Of a stretch of 64,000 nucleotides of DNA, positions 26,567 to 35,351 are shown in pieces (position 1 is the first letter of the stretch; each line of letters begins with the position of its first letter). The stretch comes from Imbroritus primus (GTDB lineage Bacteria; Pseudomonadota; Gammaproteobacteria; Burkholderiales; Burkholderiaceae). The notes under the pieces are model-generated. The model saw only the letters and a list, made by a program, of their open reading frames with translations. It made no database searches and was not told the origin of the DNA. Both the position numbers and the translations under genes were made by a program. Where the stretch lies: contig NZ_OZ201294.1 of NCBI RefSeq assembly GCF_964332355.1, forward strand, positions 124,001 through 188,000. The letters run 5' to 3'.

Positions 26567-27700
26567 TCAGATGATTTCCAGTTCGGCGCGCAAGGCGTTG
26601 GCCGCCTTCATCGCCTGCAGGATGGCAATCAGGTCCTGCGGGTTTGCGCCGAGTGCGTTGATGGCCTTGACCACGTCGGAGAGATTGGCCGCCGGCTTGA
26701 TCTCCATCAGGCTGCCGCCCCCTTGCTTCAACTCGATCTGCGAGCGCTGGGCCACTACGGTCTGGCCTTGCGAGAAGGGCGCGGGCTGGCTGACCACCGG
26801 TTCGCTGCTGATCACCACCGACAGGTTGCCGTGCGCCACCGCGCAGGCGGCCACCTGCACCACCTGATTCATCACCACCGAGCCGGTGCGCGCATTGATC
26901 ACCACCTTGGCAGCAGCGGCCACGGGCTGGACCTCGATGCTTTCGAGCTGGGCAATGAAACTGACGCGTTCGTTCGGCGTGGCCGGCGCGCGCACCATGA
27001 TCATGCGGGCGTCGGCCGCTGCGGCCATGCCGCTACCGAAACGCCGGTTGATGGCGGCGACGATGCGGTCCACCGTGCCGAAATCGGCCGTACCGGCATC
27101 GAGCTGTACATAACCATCCTGGCCCACCGCCGCCTGCACCGCGCGCTCCACGGTCGCGCCGTTGGCGATGCGTCCCACGCTCAGGTGATTGACCTGGACC
27201 TTGCTGCCGCCGGCCGAGGCGCCCGCACCGCTGACCACCACATTGCCCTGCGCGATGCTATAGATCTGTCCGTCCGCACCCTTGAGCGGCGTCATCAGCA
27301 ACGTACCACCACGCAGGCTGCGCGCGTTGCCGATCGACGAGACGGTCACGTCGATGGTCTGCCCCGGCCGCACGAACGGCGGCAACGAAGCAGTCACCAC
27401 CACGGCCGCCGTGTTCTTGAGCTGGATGCTGGCGTTGGGCGGCAGGTTAACGCCAAACTCCTTGAGCATGTTGGCAAAACTCTGGCTGGTGAACGGCGCC
27501 TGCGTGGTCTGGTCGCCGCTGCCGTCTAGGCCTACCACCAGGCCGTAGCCGATCAGCGCGTTCTCGCGCACACCCTGCACCGTCACCAGATCCTTGAGCC
27601 GCTCGGCCTGCGCCATGCCGGGCAGGCACAGTGCCAATGCCGCCAGCACAGGAATCAACACGCGGTTCGTCATGCCTGTCATCACTAGCTGCATCCTCAT
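26567..27700 (-). CDS. flgI: Flagellar P-ring protein FlgI
   Basis: 377 residues if started at the first ATG (27700). In-frame ATGs 6 and 9 codons later are equally plausible, and the last (27673) gives the usual 368 residues and a cleaner signal peptide (MTNRVLIPVLAALALCLPGM, cleaved after MAQA); no ribosome site decides the matter. The mature protein starts RLKDLVTVQGVRENALIGYG and shows VVGLDGSGDQT and TPLKGADGQIYSIAQGNVVV. FlgI builds the P ring in the peptidoglycan layer. It lies next to the flgH stop. Confidence 0.95.
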   Translation of the reverse strand: MRMQLVMTGMTNRVLIPVLAALALCLPGMAQAERLKDLVTVQGVRENALIGYGLVVGLDGSGDQTTQAPFTSQSFANMLKEFGVNLPPNASIQLKNTAAVVVTASLPPFVRPGQTIDVTVSSIGNARSLRGGTLLMTPLKGADGQIYSIAQGNVVVSGAGASAGGSKVQVNHLSVGRIANGATVERAVQAAVGQDGYVQLDAGTADFGTVDRIVAAINRRFGSGMAAAADARMIMVRAPATPNERVSFIAQLESIEVQPVAAAAKVVINARTGSVVMNQVVQVAACAVAHGNLSVVISSEPVVSQPAPFSQGQTVVAQRSQIELKQGGGSLMEIKPAANLSDVVKAINALGANPQDLIAILQAMKAANALRAELEII

Positions 27701-27701
27701 C

Positions 27702-28391
27702 TCAGAACGGCATCACCGACAGGAAGAAACGCGACAGCCAACCCATCTGCTGCGCTTCCGCCACGTAGCCGGTACCGCGATATTCCATGCGTGCATCGGC
27801 CACCTGCGTGGACAGCACGGTATTCGCCGCCGTGACATTGGCCGGATTGACGATGCCGGAAAAGCGCACGAACTCGTTACCCTGGCCGATGGCGATCTGC
27901 TTCTCGCCGCTCACCACCAGGTTGCCGTTGGGCTGCACGCCGATCACCTGCACCGCGATCGTGCCGGTAAAGTCGTTGGCCGAGCCATTCGCCGCGGAAC
28001 TGTCGAACTTGTTCGAGGTATTGGCCGACACCCCGAGGTCGTTCACCACATTGGTATTGATGCCGAACAGTTGCGGCACGCTCACGCCCAGGGAACCGGT
28101 GCGGCCGACATTGCCAGTATTCTTTTTGTTGGCCGTGGTCTTCTCGGAAATCATGATCGTCAGCGTATCGCCGACCTGCCGCGCGCGGCGATCTTCGAAC
28201 ATGCCGCGAAAGCCCGCGGCCACCGGCGTGGCGCTGGCCTGGTAGATGGCGCCGGTGTTGGCGGCCTGCAGCGGCGCAGGCTGCGGCGGGAGGCCCATCG
28301 GCTGGTACACGATGGGCTGGGGCGTCTGGTACATGCAACCGGACAGCGCCACGGCGATGGCCGGCAGCAACAGGAAGGATCGCGTCGTCAT
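27702..28391 (-). CDS. flgH: Flagellar L-ring lipoprotein FlgH
   Basis: 229 residues from the ATG at 28391, favoured by AGG about 7 nt upstream; ATGs two and five codons earlier are alternatives. A lipoprotein signal ([14 protein letters not shown]) gives a lipobox Cys near residue 20. Mature motifs are [57 protein letters not shown] and the end [13 protein letters not shown]. FlgH forms the outer-membrane L ring. It follows flgG by 22 nt. Confidence 0.96.
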   Translation of the reverse strand: MTTRSFLLLPAIAVALSGCMYQTPQPIVYQPMGLPPQPAPLQAANTGAIYQASATPVAAGFRGMFEDRRARQVGDTLTIMISEKTTANKKNTGNVGRTGSLGVSVPQLFGINTNVVNDLGVSANTSNKFDSSAANGSANDFTGTIAVQVIGVQPNGNLVVSGEKQIAIGQGNEFVRFSGIVNPANVTAANTVLSTQVADARMEYRGTGYVAEAQQMGWLSRFFLSVMPF

Positions 28392-28413
28392 GGTCATCCT
28401 GAACATCACGCGC

Positions 28414-29196
28414 TCACAGGCGCGCCAGATTCTGCAGCATCTGGTCGGAGCGCTCAACCACCTTGCTGTTCATTTCATAAGCGCGCTGCGTCTGGATCAT
28501 GTTCACCAGCTCCTCGACCACGTTGACGTTGGAGGTCTCCACGTACGCCTGGGTGACGGAGCCCGCGCCATTGGTGCCAGGGGCGTTGACGTTGGCCACG
28601 CCAGAGGCGTCGGTCTCGGCGAACAGGTTTTCGCCCAGCGCACGCAGGCCTGCCGGATTGACGAAGGTCGCGAGCTGGATATTGCCGATCTGCGTGGCGT
28701 TGGGCGTGCCAGCCGTGGTCACCGACACCACGCCATCCTTACCAACGGTGATGCCAGTCGCGGTCGCCGGGACGACGATGTTCGGCTGCATGGGGTAGCC
28801 GCTCGACGAGACGAGCTGGCCTTGCGCATCGATCTGGAAATTGCCGTCGCGCGTGTAGCCGAGCGTGCCATCCGGCAGTTGTACCTGGAAGAACCCCGCG
28901 CCATTGATGGCCATGTCGGTGGCGTTGCCAGTCTGCTGCAGGTTGCCCTGCGTAAACATGCGCTCCGTCGCCACCACACGTACCCCGGTACCGACCTGCA
29001 GGCCCGACGGCAGCACGGTCTGCTGCGACGACTGCGCGCCCGGCTCGCGTACCGTCTGGTAGAGCAGGTCCTCGAACACGGCGCGGCTACGCTTGTAGCC
29101 ATTGGTGCCAACGTTGGCGATGTTGTTGGAAATCACGTCGAGCTGCGACTGCTGTGCTTCCAGCCCGCTCTTGGCAATCCACAGGGAACGTAACAT
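28414..29196 (-). CDS. flgG: Flagellar distal rod protein FlgG
   Basis: 260 residues, the standard length. The start at 29196 follows a strong GAGGAGG ribosome site. The N-terminal motif is [20 protein letters not shown] with [20 protein letters not shown], and the C terminus has [20 protein letters not shown] and [17 protein letters not shown]. FlgG forms the distal rod that crosses the L/P rings. Confidence 0.98.
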   Translation of the reverse strand: MLRSLWIAKSGLEAQQSQLDVISNNIANVGTNGYKRSRAVFEDLLYQTVREPGAQSSQQTVLPSGLQVGTGVRVVATERMFTQGNLQQTGNATDMAINGAGFFQVQLPDGTLGYTRDGNFQIDAQGQLVSSSGYPMQPNIVVPATATGITVGKDGVVSVTTAGTPNATQIGNIQLATFVNPAGLRALGENLFAETDASGVANVNAPGTNGAGSVTQAYVETSNVNVVEELVNMIQTQRAYEMNSKVVERSDQMLQNLARL

Positions 29197-29216
29197 GAAA
29201 CCTCCTCAAATCCGCG

Positions 29217-29954
29217 TCAGCTGTGGCGCAGCAATTCGTTGGCGCGCTGCGCGCTCGAATCGTTGTCGCGCAGCATCTTCATCTGCATTTCGAACTGGCG
29301 CGAGACGTCAATCATCTGTACCAGGGCCTCGGTAGGATTAACGTTGCTGCCTTCCAGCGCACCACCCGCAATGCGTACGGTCTCGTCCGCATCGGCCGGC
29401 TCGCCGTTACGCTGGCGAAACAGGCCATCGGGCCGGCGTTCGAGCTCCACCGGCTCGATGTTCACCAGCTTGAGCTGTCCCAGCACCACCGGCCGCACCG
29501 CGCTGTCGTTGCTGACCGCCGTGATCGTGCCGTCGGCAGCAAACTGCACCTGCGTCTCCGGCGGAATCACGATGGGGCCGCCCACGCCCACCAACGCCAA
29601 GCCGCTGCGCGTTTCCAGTGTGCCATCGGCCGCCAGCTGCATGCCGCCATCGCGCGTATAGGCCTCTTCGCCGGTCGGCGTCTGTACCGCCAGCCAGCCG
29701 GGGCCGGATACCGCCACATCAAGGCTGCGTCCGGTCGTCTGGATCTGTCCCGCGCGCAGATCGGTGCCGATGGTCGCGGCCATGGCGAATTGCCGGGTCT
29801 CGCTGCCCTCGCCCAACAGCCGCACGGTCTGCGCCGCATCGACCTGACCCTTGAAGCCGTTGGTGCCGGCATTGGCCAGGTTGTTGGCGGTCGACGCCTG
29901 CTGGTCGAACAGGTGTCGCGCCCGATTCATTACGAGATAGATGCTCTTGTCCAC
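29217..29954 (-). CDS. flgF: Flagellar proximal rod protein FlgF
   Basis: 245 residues. The N-terminal rod motif is MDKSIYLVMNRARHLFDQQA with STANNLANAGTNGFKGQVDA, and the C-terminal GGALEGSNVNPTEALVQMID is followed by VSRQFEMQMKMLRDND. FlgF is a rod subunit between FlgC and FlgG. It is spaced 20 nt from flgG and 34 nt from flgE, in the same operon. Confidence 0.97.
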   Translation of the reverse strand: MDKSIYLVMNRARHLFDQQASTANNLANAGTNGFKGQVDAAQTVRLLGEGSETRQFAMAATIGTDLRAGQIQTTGRSLDVAVSGPGWLAVQTPTGEEAYTRDGGMQLAADGTLETRSGLALVGVGGPIVIPPETQVQFAADGTITAVSNDSAVRPVVLGQLKLVNIEPVELERRPDGLFRQRNGEPADADETVRIAGGALEGSNVNPTEALVQMIDVSRQFEMQMKMLRDNDSSAQRANELLRHS

Positions 29955-29988
29955 AGGACAGCTCCAGCGTCAGATGGTCAGCAGCGCA

Positions 29989-31212
29989 TCAGCGCAGGTT
30001 CACCATGGTCTGCAGGATGGTGTCCTGCGTCTTGATGGTCTGGGCATTGGCCTGGTACACCCGCTGCGCGGTGATCATGTTCACCAGCTCGGCCGTCAGG
30101 TCGACGTTCGATTCTTCCACCGCCGAGGCCTGCAGCAGGCCGAGCATGCCGGAACCCGGCGCGCCAACGCTGGCAGCCCCCGAACCGGCCGTCTCGTTCC
30201 ACAGGTTGTCGCCGATCGATTCGAGATCCTGCACGCTGCGGAAGTTGGCGAGCGCCACCTGGCCCAGCGCGGCGGTACGGCCGTTGGAATAACGGCCAAG
30301 GATCACGCCATCCTTGTCAACGCTGAAGCTGGCAAGGCGGCCGATGCCGTAGCCATTTTGGCGCGTCTCGGTTTCGCCGAAGGAGCCGCCGTACTGCGTG
30401 GTGCCGACGGAATCGAAAGTAAAGGTCTGGCCATTGACTGGCACGTTAACCATCGCCGGCGGCGGTGTCAGCGCACCGCTGGTGTTGAAGTCAAGGTCCT
30501 GTGTCACGCCCGGGACCTGGACGTTGTCGATGGCGAAGTGCACCGTCCAGGCCGAGGCGGTCGGATCAGCCACCTGGTCGTTACGCACGTAGTACGCGGT
30601 CAGCAGGTGCTCGGAACCGAGCGAGTCGTACACTGGGATCGATGTCGAATGGTTGAACGAGTTGGTGTTGTTTGGTGCGAACGTGGTCACCACCGGCGGC
30701 GTTGCCTCGGCATTCAGGTTCAGGCGCATCACCACGGCATCGGTCCGCTGCGGCGCCTGGTCGCCAACCGGCACGGTCAGGGGCTGGAGGGGCGCATTGG
30801 TATCGGGCAGGCCGGTGATTGCGTTGACCGGATAACCCGTCAGCCGCATGCCGCTCATGGTGATGATATTGCCGGCCTTGTCGGTCTGGAACTGGCCATT
30901 ACGGGTATACGAAACCGACTGCGAAGTCGGATCGACCACGCGGAAGAAGCCATTGCCATTGACGGCGATGTCGAGCGGATTGTTGGTCAGCGAGATGCTG
31001 CCCTGCGAAAACTCCTGCGCCACCGCGCCGACCTTCACGCCGAGACCGACCTGCGAGTCGGAAGCGCCGACCAGCGAGCGCGCATACACGTCGGCGAACT
31101 GCGCCTTGGACTGCTTGAAGCCCACCGTGTTGGCGTTCGCCACGTTGTTACCGATCACGTCGAGATTCTTGGCCGCTGCGTTCAGGCCGCTCAACCCTTG
31201 CTGAAAACCCAT
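29989..31212 (-). CDS. flgE: Flagellar hook protein FlgE
   Basis: 407 residues. It starts MGFQQGLSGLNAAAKNLDVI with NNVANANTVGFKQSKAQFAD and ends with EESNVDLTAELVNMITAQRV, YQANAQTIKTQDTILQ. The middle contains the hook D1/D2 domains and the LASFSVDKDGVILGRYSNGR segment. FlgE polymerises into the universal joint under the FlgD cap, and its length is set by FliK. It lies 10 nt after flgD. Confidence 0.98.
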   Translation of the reverse strand: MGFQQGLSGLNAAAKNLDVIGNNVANANTVGFKQSKAQFADVYARSLVGASDSQVGLGVKVGAVAQEFSQGSISLTNNPLDIAVNGNGFFRVVDPTSQSVSYTRNGQFQTDKAGNIITMSGMRLTGYPVNAITGLPDTNAPLQPLTVPVGDQAPQRTDAVVMRLNLNAEATPPVVTTFAPNNTNSFNHSTSIPVYDSLGSEHLLTAYYVRNDQVADPTASAWTVHFAIDNVQVPGVTQDLDFNTSGALTPPPAMVNVPVNGQTFTFDSVGTTQYGGSFGETETRQNGYGIGRLASFSVDKDGVILGRYSNGRTAALGQVALANFRSVQDLESIGDNLWNETAGSGAASVGAPGSGMLGLLQASAVEESNVDLTAELVNMITAQRVYQANAQTIKTQDTILQTMVNLR

Positions 31213-31222
31213 TGCGCTCCCC

Positions 31223-31876
31223 TTACAGAATCGAAATCACATCGCCCAGGCGAACCCCGCCCAGCTGCGACAATTGCAGTTGCGCCTGGCCGGACGTGAC
31301 GGTCACGCCCGACACCTGGTCACGCCCCAGCGGCACTGCTTCCACCGCGACGCCGCCAGCCTTGGCGGCAACCTCGATGCGGTACTTGCCATCGGCCAGC
31401 GTCTGGCCGTCGTTGGTCTTGCCATCCCACACGGCCGTGGCGCGGCCCGGCTCCTGCTTGCCCATCTCGAAGCTGCGCACTGGCAGGCCGGCTTCGTTGA
31501 GCACCGTGACGGTCACGCTGTCCGCGCCGAGCGGCAGCGCCAGCGTAATCTCGGCCTTGCCGTCCTGCTTGATGATGCGGTCCGACACCACCTCGACCGA
31601 CTTGCCGATCAGCGCCGCTGCCTGGATGTTCTGCGTGGCGACGATCTGCGACGCCACGCCCTGCATCGTCTCGTTAAGCTGCGTGATGCCGTTGACCGTA
31701 TTGATCTGCGCGATCTGCGAGGTCATCTGCGCGTTATCCATCGGATTCATCGGATCCTGGTTCTGCAACTGCGCCACGAGCAGTTTCAGAAAGCGGTCCT
31801 GCGCCTCGGTCGACGATTTCTTGGCCGCGCTGTTGAGCACGTCCACGCCGCTGTTGTTGTTCACACTGGTGACCAT
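31223..31876 (-). CDS. flgD: Hook assembly scaffold (cap) protein FlgD
   Basis: 217 residues. The N-terminal export and capping segment is EAQDRFLKLLVAQLQNQDPM with NPMDNAQMTSQIAQINTVNG, and the C-terminal Ig/Tudor-like part contains GKQEPGRATAVWDGKTNDGQ and LADGKYRIEV. FlgD caps the growing hook and leaves when FliK ends hook growth. Confidence 0.97.
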   Translation of the reverse strand: MVTSVNNNSGVDVLNSAAKKSSTEAQDRFLKLLVAQLQNQDPMNPMDNAQMTSQIAQINTVNGITQLNETMQGVASQIVATQNIQAAALIGKSVEVVSDRIIKQDGKAEITLALPLGADSVTVTVLNEAGLPVRSFEMGKQEPGRATAVWDGKTNDGQTLADGKYRIEVAAKAGGVAVEAVPLGRDQVSGVTVTSGQAQLQLSQLGGVRLGDVISIL

Positions 31877-31927
31877 GGGTCGGTTCCTTGATTGCTCGAT
31901 CCTTGTGGGCTCGATGACTGGGTTCGA

Positions 31928-32371
31928 TTACTGGCCGAGGGTCAGGGCTTTCATTGCCATCGACCGGGTGGTGGTGGCCACTTCCACGTTGGCCTGGTAG
32001 GAGCGCGAGGCCGAGATCATGTTGACCATCTCTTCCACCACATCGACGTTCGGCAGGGTCACGAAGCCATCCGCGTCGGCCAACGGATGGCCCGGCTGGT
32101 GCACGCGGCGCATCGGCGCATCGCTCTCCACCACGCCAGCCACGGCGACCGCGGCCGTCTCCGGACCCGTGCCACCGTTGATGCTGCCCGCACCATTCAC
32201 GCCAGCCTGCGCCGCGACGGTGCTGAACACCACCTGGCGCGCACGATAGGGCTGGCCATCCGGGCCGGTCACGCTGTCCGCGTTGGCAAGGTTGCTGGCG
32301 ACCACATTGAGGCGCTTGGACTGCGCCGTCAGCGCGGAACCCACGACATCGAGCGTATTGAAGAGGGACAT
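31928..32371 (-). CDS. flgC: Flagellar proximal rod protein FlgC
   Basis: 147 residues. The N-terminal motif is [20 protein letters not shown] with [20 protein letters not shown], and the C terminus [20 protein letters not shown] then [21 protein letters not shown] short Ala/Gly-rich insertion in the middle ([20 protein letters not shown]) makes it slightly longer than the usual 134-138. It lies 37 nt after flgB. Confidence 0.97.
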   Translation of the reverse strand: MSLFNTLDVVGSALTAQSKRLNVVASNLANADSVTGPDGQPYRARQVVFSTVAAQAGVNGAGSINGGTGPETAAVAVAGVVESDAPMRRVHQPGHPLADADGFVTLPNVDVVEEMVNMISASRSYQANVEVATTTRSMAMKALTLGQ

Positions 32372-32408
32372 GGCTGTTTCCTGGTGTCTTGTGGCGTACG
32401 GTCCGCGT

Positions 32409-32852
32409 TCAACCCTGGATCGCCGACATCAGCGATTTGATGCGCGAACTGAGAAAGGTCAGGTTGGCTTCGTAATGCATGGTGTTATTCATGAACTGCA
32501 TCCGTTCGACGTCCATGTCCACGGTGTTGCCGTCGATGCTGGCCTGCTGCACGGTGCGGTAGAGCGCCTCGGCATGTGCGGGCTGCGTAGCGGCCTGGCC
32601 GGCGGCGCTGCCCTGGGCCGTGAGGTGGCGCGCCGAGGTCGTGGCCAGCACAGTCGCTGCCGCATTCGCCGGACTCCCCACCCCGCGGGCGGTCATGGCC
32701 TGCTGCAGGGCACTGTTGAAATCGATGTCGCGCGCCTTGTACTGCGGCGTGTCTGCATTGGCGATGTTGGCCGATAGCAGTTCATGACGCTGCACGCGCA
32801 ACCGCGTGGCCTGCTCATGAAAGGCAAAGGCCTGATCGAGCTTGCTGACCAT
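32409..32852 (-). CDS. flgB: Flagellar proximal rod protein FlgB
   Basis: 147 residues from the ATG at 32852 ([20 protein letters not shown]), preceded by an AAGGAGA ribosome site; the open frame reaches 32978 but without homology. The motif [20 protein letters not shown] is the rod-protein signature, and the C terminus contains [20 protein letters not shown]. FlgB is the first gene of the flgBCDEFGHIJ operon and diverges from flgA across a region with a FlhDC-like box. Confidence 0.96.
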   Translation of the reverse strand: MVSKLDQAFAFHEQATRLRVQRHELLSANIANADTPQYKARDIDFNSALQQAMTARGVGSPANAAATVLATTSARHLTAQGSAAGQAATQPAHAEALYRTVQQASIDGNTVDMDVERMQFMNNTMHYEANLTFLSSRIKSLMSAIQG

Positions 32853-32985
32853 CGGTAATCTCCTTTCATCTATTGCGTTGCCTGGCGCTCCGGCCGTTGT
32901 GCGGCGTCGTCCGTTCCGGGCGCTGTCGCACCCTGCGCACGCGCGCCACGGCCCGACCGTCTCCAGAGACTTTTTCACGTTGCCG

Positions 32986-33078
32986 ATACTACGGGCCGGT
33001 ATGCAAGACCATTCGCCGGAATAGAAGGAGGTTTACGCGGCATCTCGGGCTTTTCGCGCTGCCGCGCATGGCTACACT
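32986..33078. promoter_or_regulatory. Divergent flgB/flgA promoter region with FlhDC-like box
   Basis: A dyad-like element at 33016-33049 (CCGGAATAGAAGG on the left, CGGCATCTCGGG on the right) has the same arm spacing as the box before flhB. On the plus strand TACACT (33073-33078) lies about 24 nt from it for flgA; on the minus strand TAGTAT (32986-32991) lies 25 nt from it for flgB. This is the weakest palindrome of the four, but its two-sided geometry is the same as at fliE/fliF. Confidence 0.42.
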
Positions 33079-33124
33079 CTGACGCTATCGAAGTCCGCCC
33101 AAGTCCGTTCGTACGGGAGCCGTC

Positions 33125-33850
33125 ATGCCTGTCCTGTTCCGCACTGCCCTCTCGTCCCTGTCGCCTCTTCTTGCCTGCCTGCTGGCATGGCCGGCCAGCC
33201 ACGCGTGGGCCAACCAGCCTGCACAGGCCGATGCCGCCCGCCTGCAGGCTCAGGTTCGCTCCCAGGTGGAAGCACGCCTGCCAGCAGGACAAGCGGGGCA
33301 GGCACGCATCGAAGTCGGCGCGCTCGACATGCGCACGGTGGGTCCCAACTGCACTCAGCTCGACGTATTGCTGCCGCCGCCGGAGCGCCTGCGCGGCCGC
33401 GTGCAGGTTGGCCTGCGCTGCGATGCGCCCCAGCAATGGGCCACGTGGGTGCCGGTGACCATTGCGGTGAGCGTCAGTTACTGGGTCGCTGCGCGTGCGC
33501 TGCCGGTTGGTACTGTGATCGAAGCGGCCGATCTGCTGCAGCGCACCGGCGACGAAGCCGCGCTGCCGCGCGGCGCCGTCCAGCATGCCGACGAGGCCGT
33601 GGGCCGTGTGCTGATGAGCCGCGTGCCCGAAGGCGCACCGCTCACACTGCACAGCCTGCGCCAGCAGGTGGCCGTACAGGCCGGACAGACCGTCAAGCTG
33701 GTGGTCGAAGGCGGCAGTTTCCAGATCAGCAGCGATGGCCGCGCGCTCAACCAGGCACTGCAGGGCCAGGTCGCCCAGGTACGCACCGCCAATGGCGCGG
33801 TAGTCCGGGGCATCGCCGGAGCCGGCGGGGTGGTGCGGGTGCAGTATTGA
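33125..33850 (+). CDS. flgA: P-ring assembly chaperone FlgA
   Basis: 241 residues. A signal peptide runs through SSLSPLLACLLAWPASHAWA (cleavage near residue 30). The C-terminal SAF domain shows VGTVIEAADLLQRTGDEAAL, AVGRVLMSRVPEGAPLTLHS and LRQQVAVQAGQTVKLVVEGG. FlgA is a periplasmic chaperone for FlgI. It begins the short flgA-flgM-flgN unit on the plus strand. Confidence 0.95.
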   Translation: MPVLFRTALSSLSPLLACLLAWPASHAWANQPAQADAARLQAQVRSQVEARLPAGQAGQARIEVGALDMRTVGPNCTQLDVLLPPPERLRGRVQVGLRCDAPQQWATWVPVTIAVSVSYWVAARALPVGTVIEAADLLQRTGDEAALPRGAVQHADEAVGRVLMSRVPEGAPLTLHSLRQQVAVQAGQTVKLVVEGGSFQISSDGRALNQALQGQVAQVRTANGAVVRGIAGAGGVVRVQY

Positions 33851-33867
33851 GCAGGATCAAATTTCTC

Positions 33868-33895
33868 TAAAGTTTTTCCAAGGGGATGCCGTTAT
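33868..33895 (+). promoter_or_regulatory. Sigma-28 (FliA) promoter of flgMN
   Basis: TAAAGTTT at 33868 and GCCGTTAT at 33888, with 16 bases between TAAA and GCCGTTAT, one more than the other sites. It lies between flgA and flgM, 36 nt before the flgM start, giving the usual late promoter that lets flgM and flgN respond to FliA. Confidence 0.72.
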
Positions 33896-33930
33896 GATGT
33901 GATAGGACCTGTCAGCAAGGTAGAGCCATC

Positions 33931-34248
33931 GTGGAAATCAAGAAAACCGTCAGCAGTACGCCGCCCGCCGCCCCCACCAAGGATGCGACATCGCCGGCTG
34001 CGCAGAGCGTGCGCCGCCCGGCTGTCGGCCATGCAGGCAGCACCGCCACGACGGGCGAACCGGCCCTGAGCGTGCAGGCCTTGCAGCAGGCGCTGGTGGC
34101 CCAGCCCGAGCCGATCGACACGGCGCGCGTCGAGGCGATTCGTGCCGCGATCCGCGAGGGCCGTCTGCCGATCAATGCCGAAGGCATTGCCGACGCAGCC
34201 ATGAAAGCCGCGTTCGAACTGCTCGGCAAACCCGACGCTACCCGCTGA
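33931..34248 (+). CDS. flgM: Anti-sigma-28 factor FlgM
   Basis: 105 residues with a GTG start at 33931 (MEIKKTVSSTPPAAPTKDAT). The first half is disordered and rich in Ala, Pro and Thr. The C-terminal half is the FliA-binding helix pair: PIDTARVEAIRAAIREGRLP followed by INAEGIADAAMKAAFELLGK. FlgM holds FliA inactive until it is exported through the finished hook. A FliA promoter lies just upstream. Confidence 0.95.
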   Translation: MEIKKTVSSTPPAAPTKDATSPAAQSVRRPAVGHAGSTATTGEPALSVQALQQALVAQPEPIDTARVEAIRAAIREGRLPINAEGIADAAMKAAFELLGKPDATR

Positions 34249-34331
34249 CAGCCCCGCCGTGGGCAGCGCCTGAACGGCGCAGTTCCTGTCACGCCTGACG
34301 GCTCCCGTCCGATTTCCGACCAGGAGCCCCC

Positions 34332-34820
34332 ATGTCCACCATGCCCCCTGCGCAACACGATGCCCGCGCCCAGTTGCTGATGGTGCTGCGCGACGAGAAC
34401 AGCACGGTGCGCCTGCTTGAAGCTACGCTGCGCGAAGAAGCCGAAGCGCTGCTCGCCGGCGAGCGGGCGCGCATCGAAGAAATTGCCGGGCGCAAGCAGC
34501 ACCAGCTCAACCATCTCGCCGGGCTCGACCGCGAGCGCCGCCAGTGGTGGGCCACGCACTATCCGATGGATGATCCCTACGGCCTGCCGCGCTTCATCCA
34601 GGCGGATGCGGAGTTGGCCGCCATGTTCAACGACACCATCGCTCGCACACGCCAGTTGCAGAATGCCAATGAAGCCAATGGCGCCGTCATCGACCTGCGC
34701 CTGCGCACGGCGCGCGACGCGCTCACGGTCCTTGGCTCGGCCGTGGGCGCACAGCAGCCTTACGGGCCCGACGGGCGGCAGCCGCTGAAGCTGCCGGGGT
34801 TCTCGGTGGTCGCGCGGTAA
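34332..34820 (+). CDS. flgN: Flagellar export chaperone FlgN
   Basis: 162 residues after an AGGAG ribosome site. It is helical throughout: MLRDEN-type start (LLMVLRDENSTVRLLEATLR), then EEAEALLAGERARIEEIAGR and KQHQLNHLAGLDRERRQWW, the FlgN coiled-coil pattern. FlgN delivers the junction proteins FlgK and FlgL to the export gate. It lies 83 nt after flgM and ends the flgAMN unit. Confidence 0.93.
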   Translation: MSTMPPAQHDARAQLLMVLRDENSTVRLLEATLREEAEALLAGERARIEEIAGRKQHQLNHLAGLDRERRQWWATHYPMDDPYGLPRFIQADAELAAMFNDTIARTRQLQNANEANGAVIDLRLRTARDALTVLGSAVGAQQPYGPDGRQPLKLPGFSVVAR

Positions 34821-34980
34821 ACCGGGGCGCGCCCTCCGCCGAGCCACTTGGCAGACGCGCGGGCCACAGCGTCACACCCCGTTCCCGCACTGTCCGGCTC
34901 ATCGCTACCTTGGCAGACCCGTATCCAGATATGGGCCGGATGGCACATCACCCCGAAGCGTCCGCTTGTTCATCGGGCCC

Positions 34981-35015
34981 TTGCCTTTTCTCATTATTTC
35001 GACTATCGTTGAAAT
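34981..35015 (+). promoter_or_regulatory. arsR promoter and ArsR operator
   Basis: TTGCCT (34981-34986), 17 bases, TATCGT (35004-35009). The -10 lies inside an imperfect 20-bp palindrome at 34996-35015 (ATTTC at one end, GAAAT at the other; 8 of 10 paired positions agree), which looks like an ArsR operator. The expected transcription start (about 35015-35017) coincides with the arsR ATG. Confidence 0.68.
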
Positions 35016-35351
35016 ATGGAAATGTTAGACATCATCAAAGCCCTCGGCGCCATTGCCCATGCCTCGCGCCTCACGGTCTTCCGCCTGCTGGTGCAGGCGG
35101 GTCCGGCCGGCCTGACCGCCGGCAAGCTTGCCGAACTGACCGGGCTAGCCCCGTCGTCGCTGTCTTTTCACTTGAAGGAACTGTCGGTGGCCAACATGGT
35201 GAGCTCGACCCAGGAAGGACGCTTCGTCATCTACGCGGCGCGGTATGAAACCATGAATGCCGTCCTCGCCTATCTCACCGAAAACTGCTGCGGCGGCAAT
35301 CCCTGCACGCCGGTCGCGGCCTGCTGCACCCCTGAAGGAGACCAAGCATGA
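35016..35351 (+). CDS. arsR: Arsenite-responsive repressor ArsR
   Basis: 111 residues. The winged helix has KALGAIAHASRLTVFRLLVQ, LTAGKLAELTGLAPSSLSFH (recognition helix) and the LKELSVANMVSSTQEGRFVI wing. Instead of the helix-3 Cys site of E. coli ArsR, it carries a C-terminal cluster with Cys91, Cys92, Cys97, Cys103 and Cys104 (ENCCGGNPCTP), close to the Cys95-Cys96-Cys102 type known from Acidithiobacillus ferrooxidans. Arsenite binding should release it from the operator that ends just before its start codon. No ribosome site is visible, so translation may be leaderless. It overlaps the next gene by 4 nt. Confidence 0.94.
   Translation: MEMLDIIKALGAIAHASRLTVFRLLVQAGPAGLTAGKLAELTGLAPSSLSFHLKELSVANMVSSTQEGRFVIYAARYETMNAVLAYLTENCCGGNPCTPVAACCTPEGDQA

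Noticed and set aside
32982..32989. GCCGATAC upstream of flgA as a FliA -10
   Set aside because: No TAAA or TCAA lies 15 bases upstream; the position fits better as part of the minus-strand flgB -10.
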